Assembly (NCBI RefSeq): GCF_003150675.1
Contig: NZ_QGGB01000010.1
Coordinates: 124,001 to 188,000, forward strand
DNA length: 64,000 nucleotides
Direction: 5' to 3'
Source: Rhodohalobacter mucosus
GTDB lineage: Bacteria; Bacteroidota; Rhodothermia; Balneolales; Balneolaceae
A model generated the notes under the pieces. It was given only the letters and a program-made list of their open reading frames with translations, was not told where the DNA came from and ran no database searches. How positions within the stretch are numbered: the stretch's first letter is position 1; every line of letters starts with the position of its first letter. Shown in pieces: positions 16,999 through 26,386 of this stretch. The position numbers and the translations under genes are program-made.

Positions 16999-18162
16999 TT
17001 ATTCACCAATTGTTGCTCGTCTGTTTCTGATTTTTTGCAGCATCTCTCTTAATATTACTACTGCTTCCTCAGCCGAATAGACTTCCCCGCCCAATTCGAC
17101 CTGCTGAAGTTCATATCCCTGATTTACCATATCGTCTACTTTGTCTTCGCCTAAAATTTCCGACAATATGGATATTAATTCTTCATTAACGGTGTCAGGT
17201 TCCGGAATTGTAAATCTCCAGACGTCTGATTTCACCTGCATAGTCTGCTTTAGTGTAGCAATTTCTGCTCCAACCTGCCAAACATAATCATTTCCTGGAA
17301 CTAATTGCTGCTCAATTGCACCGGGAACCTGAAATTCCGTTTCATCCACAAGTACATCTAAAAGAATGTTTTCCCGGAGATCCGTTACAGATCGGGGGTT
17401 AAACTCGCTTCTGAAGCGATTTTCAAGAACGTTCTCAGCGGCACCGGAACTTTCGTCGACAGAGGCCAGAATCAATCTGTACCGCTGATTTTGCGGTGCA
17501 ACCCATCTCAAAGATGGCAGATTATCGGTGGACTCAAGCGCAGATAGCGCATTCAGCGTTGGCCCGTGCCCCCTTATTTCCAGATAAACATCAGGAACGG
17601 ACGTTTCGATTTCAGCACTTGATGACGCCACAGGCTCAGCCTGATAATCGTCTTCAGGCAGAATTCGAACATCCACGTAAAAACGGTCTTCATCGACAAC
17701 AGCCCCTTCATTTAAGCGGCTTAGCAGCTGTCTCCCGCGATTGGTCAGCACAAAATCGAATTTAACATCGCCGGATTGACCCGGAATCGTGCCGCGGATG
17801 ATATCCAGGTTGCTGAAACGGAGTATTTCTCCCGCATCCATCTCGAATACCGTATTCGGGTTCTGTGATGACCGCAGAATAAGCCCCTCGTTTTCACTCC
17901 GTATGAATGTTTCTATCAGGAATCGTGCAGTCCCGGATGAGCGATTGTTGGCTATTTCATAGTTCACAACCGGCTTCTCATTCAGGCTGCTGAACGTCAG
18001 GGTAATCAGGTTTTCAATGTTTACTGCGTCGAAATCAGGGGCTATGGATACATTTACTGATAGCCCACTGTCCGGATCAGAATTCTGAGCCGCTGCACCG
18101 GTTACAGTGAAACAGCAAAAGAATATCTGCAGTAAGATCCGCCTGTATGATAAATGATACAT
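16999..18162 (-). CDS. Secreted protein of unknown function, paired with the FecR gene
   Basis: The 387-residue protein has a clear signal peptide (ILLQIFFCCFTVTGAAAQ, cleavage after residue 26). It is acidic throughout and predicted to be mostly beta structure, with segments such as LRWVAPQNQRYRLILASV and NDYVWQVGAEI that resemble fibronectin-like or DUF928-like periplasmic domains. The last 60 residues are helical and charged. It is not recognised as a known family. It is the first gene of a two-gene unit with the FecR protein, one base apart, so the two probably act together in the periplasm or on the surface. Confidence 0.6.
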   Translation of the reverse strand: MYHLSYRRILLQIFFCCFTVTGAAAQNSDPDSGLSVNVSIAPDFDAVNIENLITLTFSSLNEKPVVNYEIANNRSSGTARFLIETFIRSENEGLILRSSQNPNTVFEMDAGEILRFSNLDIIRGTIPGQSGDVKFDFVLTNRGRQLLSRLNEGAVVDEDRFYVDVRILPEDDYQAEPVASSSAEIETSVPDVYLEIRGHGPTLNALSALESTDNLPSLRWVAPQNQRYRLILASVDESSGAAENVLENRFRSEFNPRSVTDLRENILLDVLVDETEFQVPGAIEQQLVPGNDYVWQVGAEIATLKQTMQVKSDVWRFTIPEPDTVNEELISILSEILGEDKVDDMVNQGYELQQVELGGEVYSAEEAVVILREMLQKIRNRRATIGE

Positions 18163-18248
18163 TTTTATGTAAAGTAGGTTTTTCAGAGAGTAATTCTACT
18201 TAAATCTGCTTAATAAAACACATCAGGTATTATTTTTTCTTAATACCG

Positions 18249-19235
18249 CTACATTCCCATCAGGATGATCTTACCGGCATTTCTATTATCAGCCATATAC
18301 TGATGCGCTTTTTCTGCATCTTTCCAGTCATATATGCTGTCAATTACGGGTTTTATCTCCTGCTTCGGAAACTTATCGGCAGAATCTTCCCAAAACTTTC
18401 GCATTAAATCGATTTTGTACTCAGCATTGCGGTTTCTAAGGGTTGAGCCGGCTATGGTAAGCCTCTTTTTCAAAACAGGCACAAGGCTGATTGAATCAAT
18501 TTTTGATCCACCCAGCATCGAAAGATAAATGATCCTGCCATCGGTTGCTGCAATCCGCAGATTGTCGTGCCAATAGGGAGCACCGATAAAGTCAATTATC
18601 AGATTTGTGGAATCGGGCCCTTTATGCTCAATGATTGGTTCGGCAAACGATTCCTTTTTGTAATTGATGGCCAGATCTGCACCGAGTTCACGGCATAACG
18701 TCAGTTTTTCAGGCGTACCTGCCGTTGCCAGCACAGTCGCATCTTTCAATACACGCGCAAGCTGTATGGCAGCTGTACCAACCCCGCTGGCACCTGCATG
18801 AATCAAAACTGTTTCCCGCTTTTCCAAACGTCCTAAAAGAAAGAGGGCCTGATACGCTGTCAAAAATACCTCCGGTATGGCAGCCGCTTCCTCAAATGAA
18901 AAATTTTCAGGAATTATACGGGCCATTCGGTAGTCGATGATGCAGTACTCCGCATAACCGCCGCCCCCAAGCAGTCCGAATACGGGATCTCCCGGCTTGA
19001 AGCCCTCTACATCTTTTCCAGCTTGCTCCACAACACCCGACATTTCCAGACCTAAAATGGGTGATTCACCATCCGGGGGCGGATATTTCCCCGCTTTCTG
19101 CAGAAGATCAGCACGATTCAGGGCAGCAGCCTCTGTTTTTACCAGCAACTCCCGGTCACCGGGTACAGGATCCGGAAACGTACCGGTTCTCATAACCGGT
19201 GAGCCATTCTGATGATCTACCAGTAGTGCCTTCAT
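18249..19235 (-). CDS. NAD(P)H:quinone oxidoreductase, zinc-independent MDR family (PIG3-like)
   Basis: The 328-residue protein belongs to the medium-chain dehydrogenase/reductase superfamily. It has the N-terminal catalytic fold (LNRADLLQKAGKYPPP), then VLIHAGASGVGTAAIQLA as the nucleotide-binding glycine motif around residues 141-158. It lacks the zinc-ligand cysteines and matches the PIG3/TP53I3 quinone oxidoreductase subgroup (TIGR02824). These enzymes use NADPH to reduce quinones. Its start lies 2 bases after the stop of the flippase gene, implying a shared transcript, although the functions are not obviously connected. Confidence 0.85.
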   Translation of the reverse strand: MKALLVDHQNGSPVMRTGTFPDPVPGDRELLVKTEAAALNRADLLQKAGKYPPPDGESPILGLEMSGVVEQAGKDVEGFKPGDPVFGLLGGGGYAEYCIIDYRMARIIPENFSFEEAAAIPEVFLTAYQALFLLGRLEKRETVLIHAGASGVGTAAIQLARVLKDATVLATAGTPEKLTLCRELGADLAINYKKESFAEPIIEHKGPDSTNLIIDFIGAPYWHDNLRIAATDGRIIYLSMLGGSKIDSISLVPVLKKRLTIAGSTLRNRNAEYKIDLMRKFWEDSADKFPKQEIKPVIDSIYDWKDAEKAHQYMADNRNAGKIILMGM

Positions 19236-19237
19236 GA

Positions 19238-20719
19238 TTACATAAATGTTCGGAAAAATTTCGCAACCAGATTATTCAGGTCCTCTGAAAGCCTGAAAAG
19301 GAGTACGGGGGCAGCAAAAAACAGTGTAAACAGCACGGATTGCGCTATAGCTCTGAACCAGACTGAATCACCAATCCAGGGACCTGTAGCATCCAGGATA
19401 AATATCAGGAAAAATCCTATCGCCAGTGCGGTCATTGCAGCACCGGTAAGTGGCTGTATACCGATATTTAAAAGGATATAGATCGATTTTACACTGTTAT
19501 AAACAAATATGGCAAATGCGGAGGCCATTGCTGCACCCTCGATACCATATGTTGGGATGAGCAGGTAGTTTGCAGCAATTGTCAGGAGAACCAGCAAAAC
19601 ATTGCTGTAGAAACTTACCCTGTAATGGCTGGAATTAAGTAGTATGATTCCGTTGGCACCGGTTCCGACTTCAATCAGTTTTGCGAGTCCAATGATAAAA
19701 ACAACCCACCGGCCGGAAGAGTAAATATCCGGCAGAAACTGAAAGAGTAGTTCCAGGTTGATCCAGATAAGTCCGAAAATGAATATTCCCGGAATGAGTT
19801 GATTCAGAGATGTTTTCTTGTACAGAATCGCGACCTCATCCCATTTTTTGCTTTTGATGAATTCTGATATCAGCGGACCCGCAATCTTTTCAACCGACCG
19901 CTGGGGTACGGCAATGACCGACCCGATATAAAATGCGATGGCATAAACAGCGGTGCTTTCAAGATCTGTCATTGCTCCAAGCATAAGTACATCTACGTTC
20001 CAGACCATCACGGTAGTAAGCCCGCCGAGCAGTGAAAAAAGGGAGTAGCTTGCCATCCCTTTTAAGAGTTTTTTTCTAAGAATATCAAACCTTGGTTTCA
20101 GGTCAAGGCCGCCCTGCCGCGCAATCTGAATGGTTAGAAAAACAGGTTGAAGTCCGTAACTCAATACAAACAATCCAATAAATTGAGAAAATGACATCAG
20201 CCCAAACAGGTAGAGTAACAGCAATGCAATAACAAGAACCCGCTGAAATACTTCATTGACAAAGGAGCCTGAAACTGCATCGCGCAGTGACCTGAGATAA
20301 TTGTTGAGCACCTCAAAATAGAGAACAAACAGAGTAAGAGGCAGAACCCAGAGGTAAAAATCGGCAAAAAGCGGGGAGCGCTCCGAATACACTGAGATGA
20401 AAAGATCATCCAGTAAAAAAAAGAGCAGTGCAAATACCAGAAACCCGGAAAAGGGGATTATAAAAGCCCAGAATAACAGCCCATGCCCTTCCGGGTAAGC
20501 TTTTTTAAAAAAAGGGAAATAGCGAAGAATCAGGTTATGAAACCCAAGATGGGCAAACTGTGAAGAGATGAGGGCAGCTGATATCAATACCCTTGTAAGG
20601 CCATATTGATCCGGGTCGAGTATGTGCGGATACAAAAAAATGGTTAGCACAAATCCGAGACCAATCCCAAAATAGGTGATGGCTGCGTTTACAATGCTTT
20701 GTCGGATTACGATTCCCAC
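19238..20719 (-). CDS. Polysaccharide flippase (Wzx/MurJ-like MATE-fold membrane protein)
   Basis: The 493-residue protein is almost entirely hydrophobic, with about 14 transmembrane segments, and fits the oligosaccharide flippase family that moves lipid-linked sugar units across the inner membrane. The paired repeats, the N-terminal IVNAAITYFGIGLGFVL and the YGLTRVLISAAL segments are typical. The start is a GTG. The gene precedes the quinone oxidoreductase and lies close to two GT2 enzymes, a TupA-like protein and YfhO. This fits a cell-surface glycan cluster, although these genes are on separate transcripts. Confidence 0.85.
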   Translation of the reverse strand: MGIVIRQSIVNAAITYFGIGLGFVLTIFLYPHILDPDQYGLTRVLISAALISSQFAHLGFHNLILRYFPFFKKAYPEGHGLLFWAFIIPFSGFLVFALLFFLLDDLFISVYSERSPLFADFYLWVLPLTLFVLYFEVLNNYLRSLRDAVSGSFVNEVFQRVLVIALLLLYLFGLMSFSQFIGLFVLSYGLQPVFLTIQIARQGGLDLKPRFDILRKKLLKGMASYSLFSLLGGLTTVMVWNVDVLMLGAMTDLESTAVYAIAFYIGSVIAVPQRSVEKIAGPLISEFIKSKKWDEVAILYKKTSLNQLIPGIFIFGLIWINLELLFQFLPDIYSSGRWVVFIIGLAKLIEVGTGANGIILLNSSHYRVSFYSNVLLVLLTIAANYLLIPTYGIEGAAMASAFAIFVYNSVKSIYILLNIGIQPLTGAAMTALAIGFFLIFILDATGPWIGDSVWFRAIAQSVLFTLFFAAPVLLFRLSEDLNNLVAKFFRTFM

Positions 20720-20891
20720 TTCAGGTATCAGGTTCAGCTACGTTAATCGGCGGATGGCGCCTGCCGTTTGGTTCAACCTCCAAAATAGTGATCCATTTCA
20801 TGAATCCTGAGATTTTTTATCCGGCCGTCATTTCAAATATTTCTCGCTTTCAGCAGTGTCAACCCCGGCATTTCTGACCCAAATTTAATAT

Positions 20892-20921
20892 TTGAAAAAA
20901 TTATTGTAACAAACGCATATC
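20892..20921 (+). promoter_or_regulatory. Weak promoter-like motif upstream of the 64-residue ORF
   Basis: TTGAAA at 20892-20897 and CATATC at 20916-20921 are separated by 18 bases and lie 58 bases upstream of a small gene with a strong ribosome-binding site. This is a motif match only, in an otherwise featureless 259-base gap. Confidence 0.25.
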
Positions 20922-20978
20922 TGGTCCCTCCTTTTATTCAGAGAGTTCAATTGAGAATACATTCATACGAGGAGTACC

Positions 20979-21173
20979 ATGGGTAAAATCAATCTTTCAA
21001 GCCTTAAAAGCTGCGTTGAAAGCGCAAGTCAGTCGTTTCGCAAAATTGAGGATGAGAAGCCTTTCGAAATGCACATTGTAACCGGGAACAATCCGGACAC
21101 TGTAGATTCACTTATACAGAGCACGCAGAAAATGCTGAAAAATATTCCCACATTTTCTCAGACAGGATCCTGA
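20979..21173 (+). CDS. Small protein of unknown function (64 residues)
   Basis: The ORF encodes 64 residues and is not recognised as any family. Its start is supported by the ribosome-binding site AGGAG at 20970-20974, four bases before the ATG; this is among the best such sites seen in the window. The protein is charged and likely alpha/beta, with a beta-like EMHIVTGN in the middle and a helix at the end. Its last 16 bases overlap, in antisense, the 3' end of the convergent glycosyltransferase gene. It may be a real small gene, but a spurious ORF cannot be excluded without homologues. Confidence 0.5.
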   Translation: MGKINLSSLKSCVESASQSFRKIEDEKPFEMHIVTGNNPDTVDSLIQSTQKMLKNIPTFSQTGS

Positions 21174-22081
21174 GGTTTCAGAAATCCTGCAAGCACCCAG
21201 ATTCTGAATCGAATCAGCAGTGCAGCAGCCCTCTTCTTTCCACGGATCAGATAGCCCAGTGACAAGATCAGGCTGCCGAACAGTTTTATACATTCCGACA
21301 ACAGTTTCACAGCAGTTGACAGTACGGAAGACTGTACCCTGATCCGTTCACTTCGGCCAATTCCTTCCGACTGCCTCTTCAGATAGGAATTTGTCAGACG
21401 TTTTGCACCGATTCTGTGGTGCAGCTGCATTTCCGGCCAATAGTAGAGTGAATATCCCTCTTCCCTTACCTTTGCAAAGAAAGCTTTCTCCTCACTTCCA
21501 AGGAGATGGCCCGCCTTCCTGCCCAGCTCCGTATCAAACATTCCGCACGTATCGAACACCTCACGCCTGATCATCATATTGCCGCCTCTCGGAAAGTTGG
21601 ATTTGGGGTATTGCATCACTTCACTGCCTAAATCGTGCAAACCAAACATCGGCATCAGCTGCTTCGGTATCCACCCGGGATCCGCCTCATCGAACGACAC
21701 AAATATTCGCCCGCCCGCACACATTACATCCGGATACCGTTCAATATAGCCTGCAGCGGCTTCAATGAAGTGCTGATCCGGAACCACATCATCATCGATA
21801 AAAAGTATTGAATCTGCAGCTGCTTCATGTACAGCACGATTTCTGGCAAATGACAGCCCCTGCGACTCTTCTTTAAAATACCTGAATTCCAAACCCGTGT
21901 GCTTCCCTGCAAAGTCTTTGCAAACGCTGCCTGTACTGTCCGTTGAGTTATTGTCAATGACCAGGATCTCACAAAGTGACGGATCGGAAGCCTGCGGGGC
22001 AAGTGCGTCCAGCGTATCAGCCAGGTAATCTGCCCTGTTATAGGTACAAATGGCTACTGTTATGAGAGGTTGATTGTTCAT
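21158..22081 (-). CDS. Glycosyltransferase family 2
   Basis: The 307-residue protein has a GT-A fold. TVAICTYNRADYLADTLDAL at residues 8-27 is the nucleotide-sugar-binding start, LVIDNNSTD follows near 40-48, and the metal-binding DDD-type motif is FIDDDVV around residue 95. GGNMMIRREVF and a later ED-like E in GSEEKAFFA complete the fold. The last 50 residues contain hydrophobic stretches that may attach to the membrane. It probably adds a sugar to a surface polysaccharide. Sugar and linkage are unknown. It is divergent from the second GT2 gene, with about 46 bases between starts. Confidence 0.85.
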   Translation of the reverse strand: MNNQPLITVAICTYNRADYLADTLDALAPQASDPSLCEILVIDNNSTDSTGSVCKDFAGKHTGLEFRYFKEESQGLSFARNRAVHEAAADSILFIDDDVVPDQHFIEAAAGYIERYPDVMCAGGRIFVSFDEADPGWIPKQLMPMFGLHDLGSEVMQYPKSNFPRGGNMMIRREVFDTCGMFDTELGRKAGHLLGSEEKAFFAKVREEGYSLYYWPEMQLHHRIGAKRLTNSYLKRQSEGIGRSERIRVQSSVLSTAVKLLSECIKLFGSLILSLGYLIRGKKRAAALLIRFRIWVLAGFLKPQDPV

Positions 22082-22127
22082 ATGTTATCCGCTGCGGCAA
22101 ATATACTCAATAGAACAGTGAAGAACA

Positions 22128-22952
22128 GTGCGTGCTCAATCAGATCCTACAGTATCGGTTATCATTCCGACCCGCAACCGCGCAGATTCGGTTTTGAACG
22201 CTGTGGAATCCGTATTCCGGCAGACCTACCCTGCCATTGAGATCATCGTAGTGGATGATGCTTCCGACGACTCCACAAAAGAGGCACTGGCAACACTCAG
22301 CGGACCTTTTCCTGTGAAAATCCTGCGAAACAACACGCCTCGGGGAGCCGCTGCGAGCCGGAACATTGCGATAGAGCATGCAAACGGATCATTCATCTCG
22401 GGGCTGGATGATGATGATTTATGGGATCCGGAGCGCATACGCGTACTTTATGAGCACTTCAAAGCCGGTTTTTCCGCGGTTACGTCTTACGACCGCATGA
22501 TCTACGGGAAGAAAAGCCGCGTTTGGAAAAAAAAGCGTGAGATAGCGTTCGAAGATCTTCTTTACTACAATATGGCGGGTAACCAGTTGCTCACAAAAAA
22601 AGAGTACATCATTGAAGCGGGAGGGTACGATGAATCGCTTCCAGCCGCGCAGGATTATGACCTTTGGATACGCCTCACCGAACGATTCGGACCAATACGT
22701 ACCGTTCCCCGTGTACTGCAGTCTGTGAATGCGGAGGAAGAACGGGACCGGATTACGACATCAGAAAATAAAGTGCGGGGATACCGTGCCTGCCTTGAAA
22801 AACACCGTCACAAAATGAATACTTCGCAGATTCGCTATCAAAGATACAGGCTGAAGCTTGCGGAAGGGCATAAAGCGGGCTGGCTTGAACTCTTCAGGTC
22901 CGCACCCTTGAGTCTGCTGAAGAAAGAGATTACGCGCAAGCTTTTCCTTTGA
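22128..22952 (+). CDS. Glycosyltransferase family 2
   Basis: The 274-residue protein is a second GT2 enzyme. It has VSVIIPTRNRADSVLNAVES at residues 9-28, IIVVDDASDDST near 39-50 and the metal-binding GLDDDDLW near residues 92-99. SLPAAQDYDLWIRLTERFG around 187-205 is the acceptor-side signature. The start is a GTG, the first start codon downstream of an in-frame stop. It is transcribed away from the preceding glycosyltransferase, and its 3' end lies 16 bases from the convergent TupA-like gene. Donor and acceptor sugars are unknown. Confidence 0.85.
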   Translation: MRAQSDPTVSVIIPTRNRADSVLNAVESVFRQTYPAIEIIVVDDASDDSTKEALATLSGPFPVKILRNNTPRGAAASRNIAIEHANGSFISGLDDDDLWDPERIRVLYEHFKAGFSAVTSYDRMIYGKKSRVWKKKREIAFEDLLYYNMAGNQLLTKKEYIIEAGGYDESLPAAQDYDLWIRLTERFGPIRTVPRVLQSVNAEEERDRITTSENKVRGYRACLEKHRHKMNTSQIRYQRYRLKLAEGHKAGWLELFRSAPLSLLKKEITRKLFL

Positions 22953-22967
22953 AGGCACTCTCCCGGT

Positions 22968-23843
22968 TCACTGTCCGGAGGTGTCAAGATCGAGAAGCCG
23001 GCCCATCTTTTCGTCAAACTCATAGGGTGAAAATGCTTCAAATCCATTACCCGGAAAATTGGTCATCTCGCCAAACCATACCCTCTTACGGGTCAGATAG
23101 AGATCTACCCGCATAAAGTTAAAACCCTCCGACAGGCGATCAGCAAGAGTCAGTGCTTCCTGCAGATTATCAGGAAAAACCACTTTTTGTTCATTCGGTT
23201 CATAGATGATCTTCGCATTAACCCGATTCAGGGCGCGGTCATAAAAATTTCTTGTATGATCTCCATAACGGTCGAAGTCGATTTGAAAAAGCACTGTCCG
23301 CCCTTCAAAACAGAAAAATTTGTAGTCAGCGGGTACTTTGCCCTCATTTGTCAGTAATAGCTCTTCAGCCAGTATGGTTCGGGGCAGGTCCTTGTATACC
23401 CACTCGCGTCCGAATTCTGAATAGTCGGTCTGCCGCCACGCCTGCGTCATGCGAATAATCTTCTCCGGATCCTCCAGATTTTTGTCCCTGACCACTTTTA
23501 CCATGCCGGATCCGTGATTGGCTTTCAGTACAAACTGACGGGGCAGGCTTTTCCAGACCTCATGGGTTATCTTGTCATAGATTCCAATCAGGGGAATCAG
23601 GTGTTCCGGGCCGGCACGATCAGCAACAAACTGCCTGACACCCGTTCTGTCGGCCACAATCCTCCTCAATTCTGACCTGTCATTCAGCTTGAGCCAGTTG
23701 ATTTTTTCAGAAAGGGTGACCGGTGGGTTCAGTCTCAGTTTCCTTCCTGTGGTAAGGCGGTATCTTGCCCTTGCGTACTGCTCATCGGACGCCATGTGTC
23801 GATATACGCCCCAAAACAGTTTATTGAGAATGGTGCGGATCAT
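22968..23843 (-). CDS. TupA-like ATP-grasp family protein
   Basis: The 291-residue protein matches the ATP-grasp TupA family (PF14305). It has TLSEKINWLKLND near 43-55, FVLKANHGSGMV near 104-115 as the nucleotide-binding strand, ILAEELL near 151-157, DYKFFCFEGRTVLFQIDF near 168-185, and WFGEMTNFPGNGF near 261-273. Characterised relatives (TupA) ligate amino acids such as glutamate onto surface polymers. It usually sits in polysaccharide clusters, as here. Its start overlaps the YfhO stop in an ATGA, so translation is coupled to YfhO. Confidence 0.85.
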   Translation of the reverse strand: MIRTILNKLFWGVYRHMASDEQYARARYRLTTGRKLRLNPPVTLSEKINWLKLNDRSELRRIVADRTGVRQFVADRAGPEHLIPLIGIYDKITHEVWKSLPRQFVLKANHGSGMVKVVRDKNLEDPEKIIRMTQAWRQTDYSEFGREWVYKDLPRTILAEELLLTNEGKVPADYKFFCFEGRTVLFQIDFDRYGDHTRNFYDRALNRVNAKIIYEPNEQKVVFPDNLQEALTLADRLSEGFNFMRVDLYLTRKRVWFGEMTNFPGNGFEAFSPYEFDEKMGRLLDLDTSGQ

Positions 23844-26329
23844 TCATTTCCTGTTTCTGCTTCCTCCCCCGGCTTCCGGTAGAGTAGAAAAAGACCGATC
23901 GCACCGGTTCCGAATAGCAGAATCGTTCCCAGCTGCGACATCACTCGTCCTGTTGAGTACCATACCGGTTCCATTTTCATCTCCAGTATATGTTCGCCGG
24001 CCGGAATTTCAAATCCGCGCAGCACATAATTGGTTCGAATCATGTCCGTTTGCTCTCCGTTCAGGGTAACCTCCCAGCCTTGCGGATACCATATTTCACC
24101 CAAAACCAGGAAACCCGGATTGCTGCGGTTTATTTCAAGTGTGATTTGATTGGCATTGTACGTAGTTATACGTACTTCTGATAGAGAGTCCGGTGCCGTT
24201 GTTATTTCACTTTCAGTGGCCACAAACGCCTCGGCTGAGGGTTCAAAATCTTCGCTTATCCGTTCAAGCACGTCGGTCTGGGAATCCAGAACCGCAACGG
24301 AATCTGCGAACCACGCTTTGGGTAGAACGCCGAGGTTTTCCATCACCACGCCGTCATCACCGCTGTACACCCTTTCAAATCCGGGAAGTCCTACCGCTCC
24401 CTGTACGGAGAGATATTTGATATTGAGCATATTCAGCACGCCCGTGTTGATGCCCGCCGCTCCCGAAAATAAGGCTTCATCAATCAGATCCTGATAATAT
24501 CCCAGCTTGGCGCCGGAATAACCACCTGCCGATGGGTAAAAGTAGGCGGGTATTGCGTTATTAAAGGGATTGTCGAGCAGCGGAAGCACCCTGTAGTGCC
24601 ACTCCTCAGGAGTCCCGGTCTCTTCGGACAGAAACCGGTCAATGTTTCTCTCGGTTCTCTGAATATAACCTTCCCTCGTCAGGTCCCCATCAACCAGTGC
24701 ATTTTCGTTCATGTATTGACGATCTGTCTGAATCAGATCAAATGCTATCAGTACGCAAATCATGATGGCACCCAATGAAACGGAGATTTTCCCCAAACCT
24801 ATTGCAAATACGATCCCCGTTCCGGCTGCGATAAAGAGTGCGAACCGCAGTGTGTCGCTGCCTGCCATTTGCTCCCTTTCAGGGATCAGCTCGTTTTCAA
24901 TATAGCGGTCCACAGTCTGCGCTACCCTGGGATCGCCGGCCGATACCTGGTTTTGCGCGGCAATCTGCCTGGCGATTGCCTGCCGTTCCCCTGGCTTTTC
25001 AAAAGAGAGAGCTGTAAAGCCGATAATAACAAAGACCACAGACAGCCCGCACGCAATATAGACGGGCTTCTTCCAGCCGGCCGGCAATCCACTTCTTAAT
25101 TCCTGCGTAATCCAGTCAAACCCAAAAACAGAGGGCACGGTAAAGCAGAAAACCGAAATCATCAGCCACATTTCCGGAACCCTGAACTTGTCGAAAAGCG
25201 GAAAGGCCGCAAACATGAGATTATTGAGGGCCCCGAAATTTTCACCCAGTGAAAAGAGCAACGTTACAATGCCCGGTCCCAGAAAGATCCAAAGAAACCT
25301 GCTTTTCGACTTCATCACACCAATTACAAAAAAGAAAAAGGCAAGTGCGCCAAAGTAATGGGGCCCGCTGGTTACAGACTTGGGGCCCCAATATAGTTCA
25401 GATCCGCCAAAAGCTCCGGGGATCAAAAGTGTCAACAGTTCGCCCCAACCCTGCGACCATGCAAACGCATACTCCCTCGCCAGGCCATCCGTGCCGGCTA
25501 TCTCCGATCCCCCGCGCATACTGAACGCAGAGTACTCGAGGGTACTCCAGTAGAGCTGAATGCTCACCAATACGGCTATCACCGCTGCCGACAACAGCCA
25601 GGTGGTATGAATTGAAAATGATTTTAACTCACCGGCGCGGACAGCCTTTACCAGGTCGGCCAAAAACAGGGTTCCCAGCGGAAACAGAAAGAAATAGGTA
25701 ACCTGCGGATGGTAGGCCCTGAGGTGTAGTGTGAGCGCCCAGGCAAAAACAAATGCGGCCAGCCAGGGATTTATTTTAGACCGGGTGAGAAGAAGATATC
25801 CATTGTAGAGCCAGGGGATATAGATATAGGCCAAAAATTTGGCGTTATGGCCCGCACCGATTATGATGGGAATATAGGTTGTAAAACCTACGATAACGGA
25901 TCCGAAAACGGCCGCCAGAGGTCGGGCACCCAATAAGATGAACATGAGATAGGCTCCGCCCAGCAGTATCCACATTTCGGCTGCCGGGTAGATTACATCC
26001 AGAGCATTCAGCAGTGTATTATCCAGATTGCTGATTTGCGGCGGATGTGAAATTGTGGTTGCCGGCATCCCTGAAAACATGTTTGAGGCCCAGTGTGCCG
26101 GCTCATCAAACTCTTCCTGGTATTCTATCAGCGACTCAGCTCCGGCCCGCCACTGTATAGCGTCATGACCCATATACTGCTTACCTCCCAGTACCGTAGA
26201 ATAGAACAGGATAACCGGGAGCAGAAAAAGAAAAATAAGTGAAAAAAGATGCTGTTTCGTTGCCGATAGATCTTGCCAGAAATCTGCAGATTCAGCGGAT
26301 GGTTTTTTTTTGCTCTTTTTTGAAGCCAT
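23840..26329 (-). CDS. YfhO-family multi-pass membrane protein
   Basis: The 829-residue protein has about 14 transmembrane segments and a large extracytoplasmic C-terminal region (residues about 540-800), ending in another transmembrane segment. The segments MFSGMPATTISHPPQ near 104 and WYPQGWEVTLNGEQT near 760 are typical of YfhO, a GT-C-like fold family. In firmicutes YfhO adds glucose to lipoteichoic acid; in Bacteroidota-type bacteria the role is not established. It lies between gatC and the TupA-like gene in a compact leftward unit. Confidence 0.88.
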   Translation of the reverse strand: MASKKSKKKPSAESADFWQDLSATKQHLFSLIFLFLLPVILFYSTVLGGKQYMGHDAIQWRAGAESLIEYQEEFDEPAHWASNMFSGMPATTISHPPQISNLDNTLLNALDVIYPAAEMWILLGGAYLMFILLGARPLAAVFGSVIVGFTTYIPIIIGAGHNAKFLAYIYIPWLYNGYLLLTRSKINPWLAAFVFAWALTLHLRAYHPQVTYFFLFPLGTLFLADLVKAVRAGELKSFSIHTTWLLSAAVIAVLVSIQLYWSTLEYSAFSMRGGSEIAGTDGLAREYAFAWSQGWGELLTLLIPGAFGGSELYWGPKSVTSGPHYFGALAFFFFVIGVMKSKSRFLWIFLGPGIVTLLFSLGENFGALNNLMFAAFPLFDKFRVPEMWLMISVFCFTVPSVFGFDWITQELRSGLPAGWKKPVYIACGLSVVFVIIGFTALSFEKPGERQAIARQIAAQNQVSAGDPRVAQTVDRYIENELIPEREQMAGSDTLRFALFIAAGTGIVFAIGLGKISVSLGAIMICVLIAFDLIQTDRQYMNENALVDGDLTREGYIQRTERNIDRFLSEETGTPEEWHYRVLPLLDNPFNNAIPAYFYPSAGGYSGAKLGYYQDLIDEALFSGAAGINTGVLNMLNIKYLSVQGAVGLPGFERVYSGDDGVVMENLGVLPKAWFADSVAVLDSQTDVLERISEDFEPSAEAFVATESEITTAPDSLSEVRITTYNANQITLEINRSNPGFLVLGEIWYPQGWEVTLNGEQTDMIRTNYVLRGFEIPAGEHILEMKMEPVWYSTGRVMSQLGTILLFGTGAIGLFLLYRKPGEEAETGNE

Positions 26330-26386
26330 TCTTTGAGATGGGATTGTACAGGGTCGGGTTGAGGCTTTAAGCTTACGTACGTACGC

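Noticed and set aside
20979-21173. Call of the small ORF as a sigma-54 or two-component regulator
   Set aside because: No motif for such a function can be seen; only a hypothetical small protein is reported.
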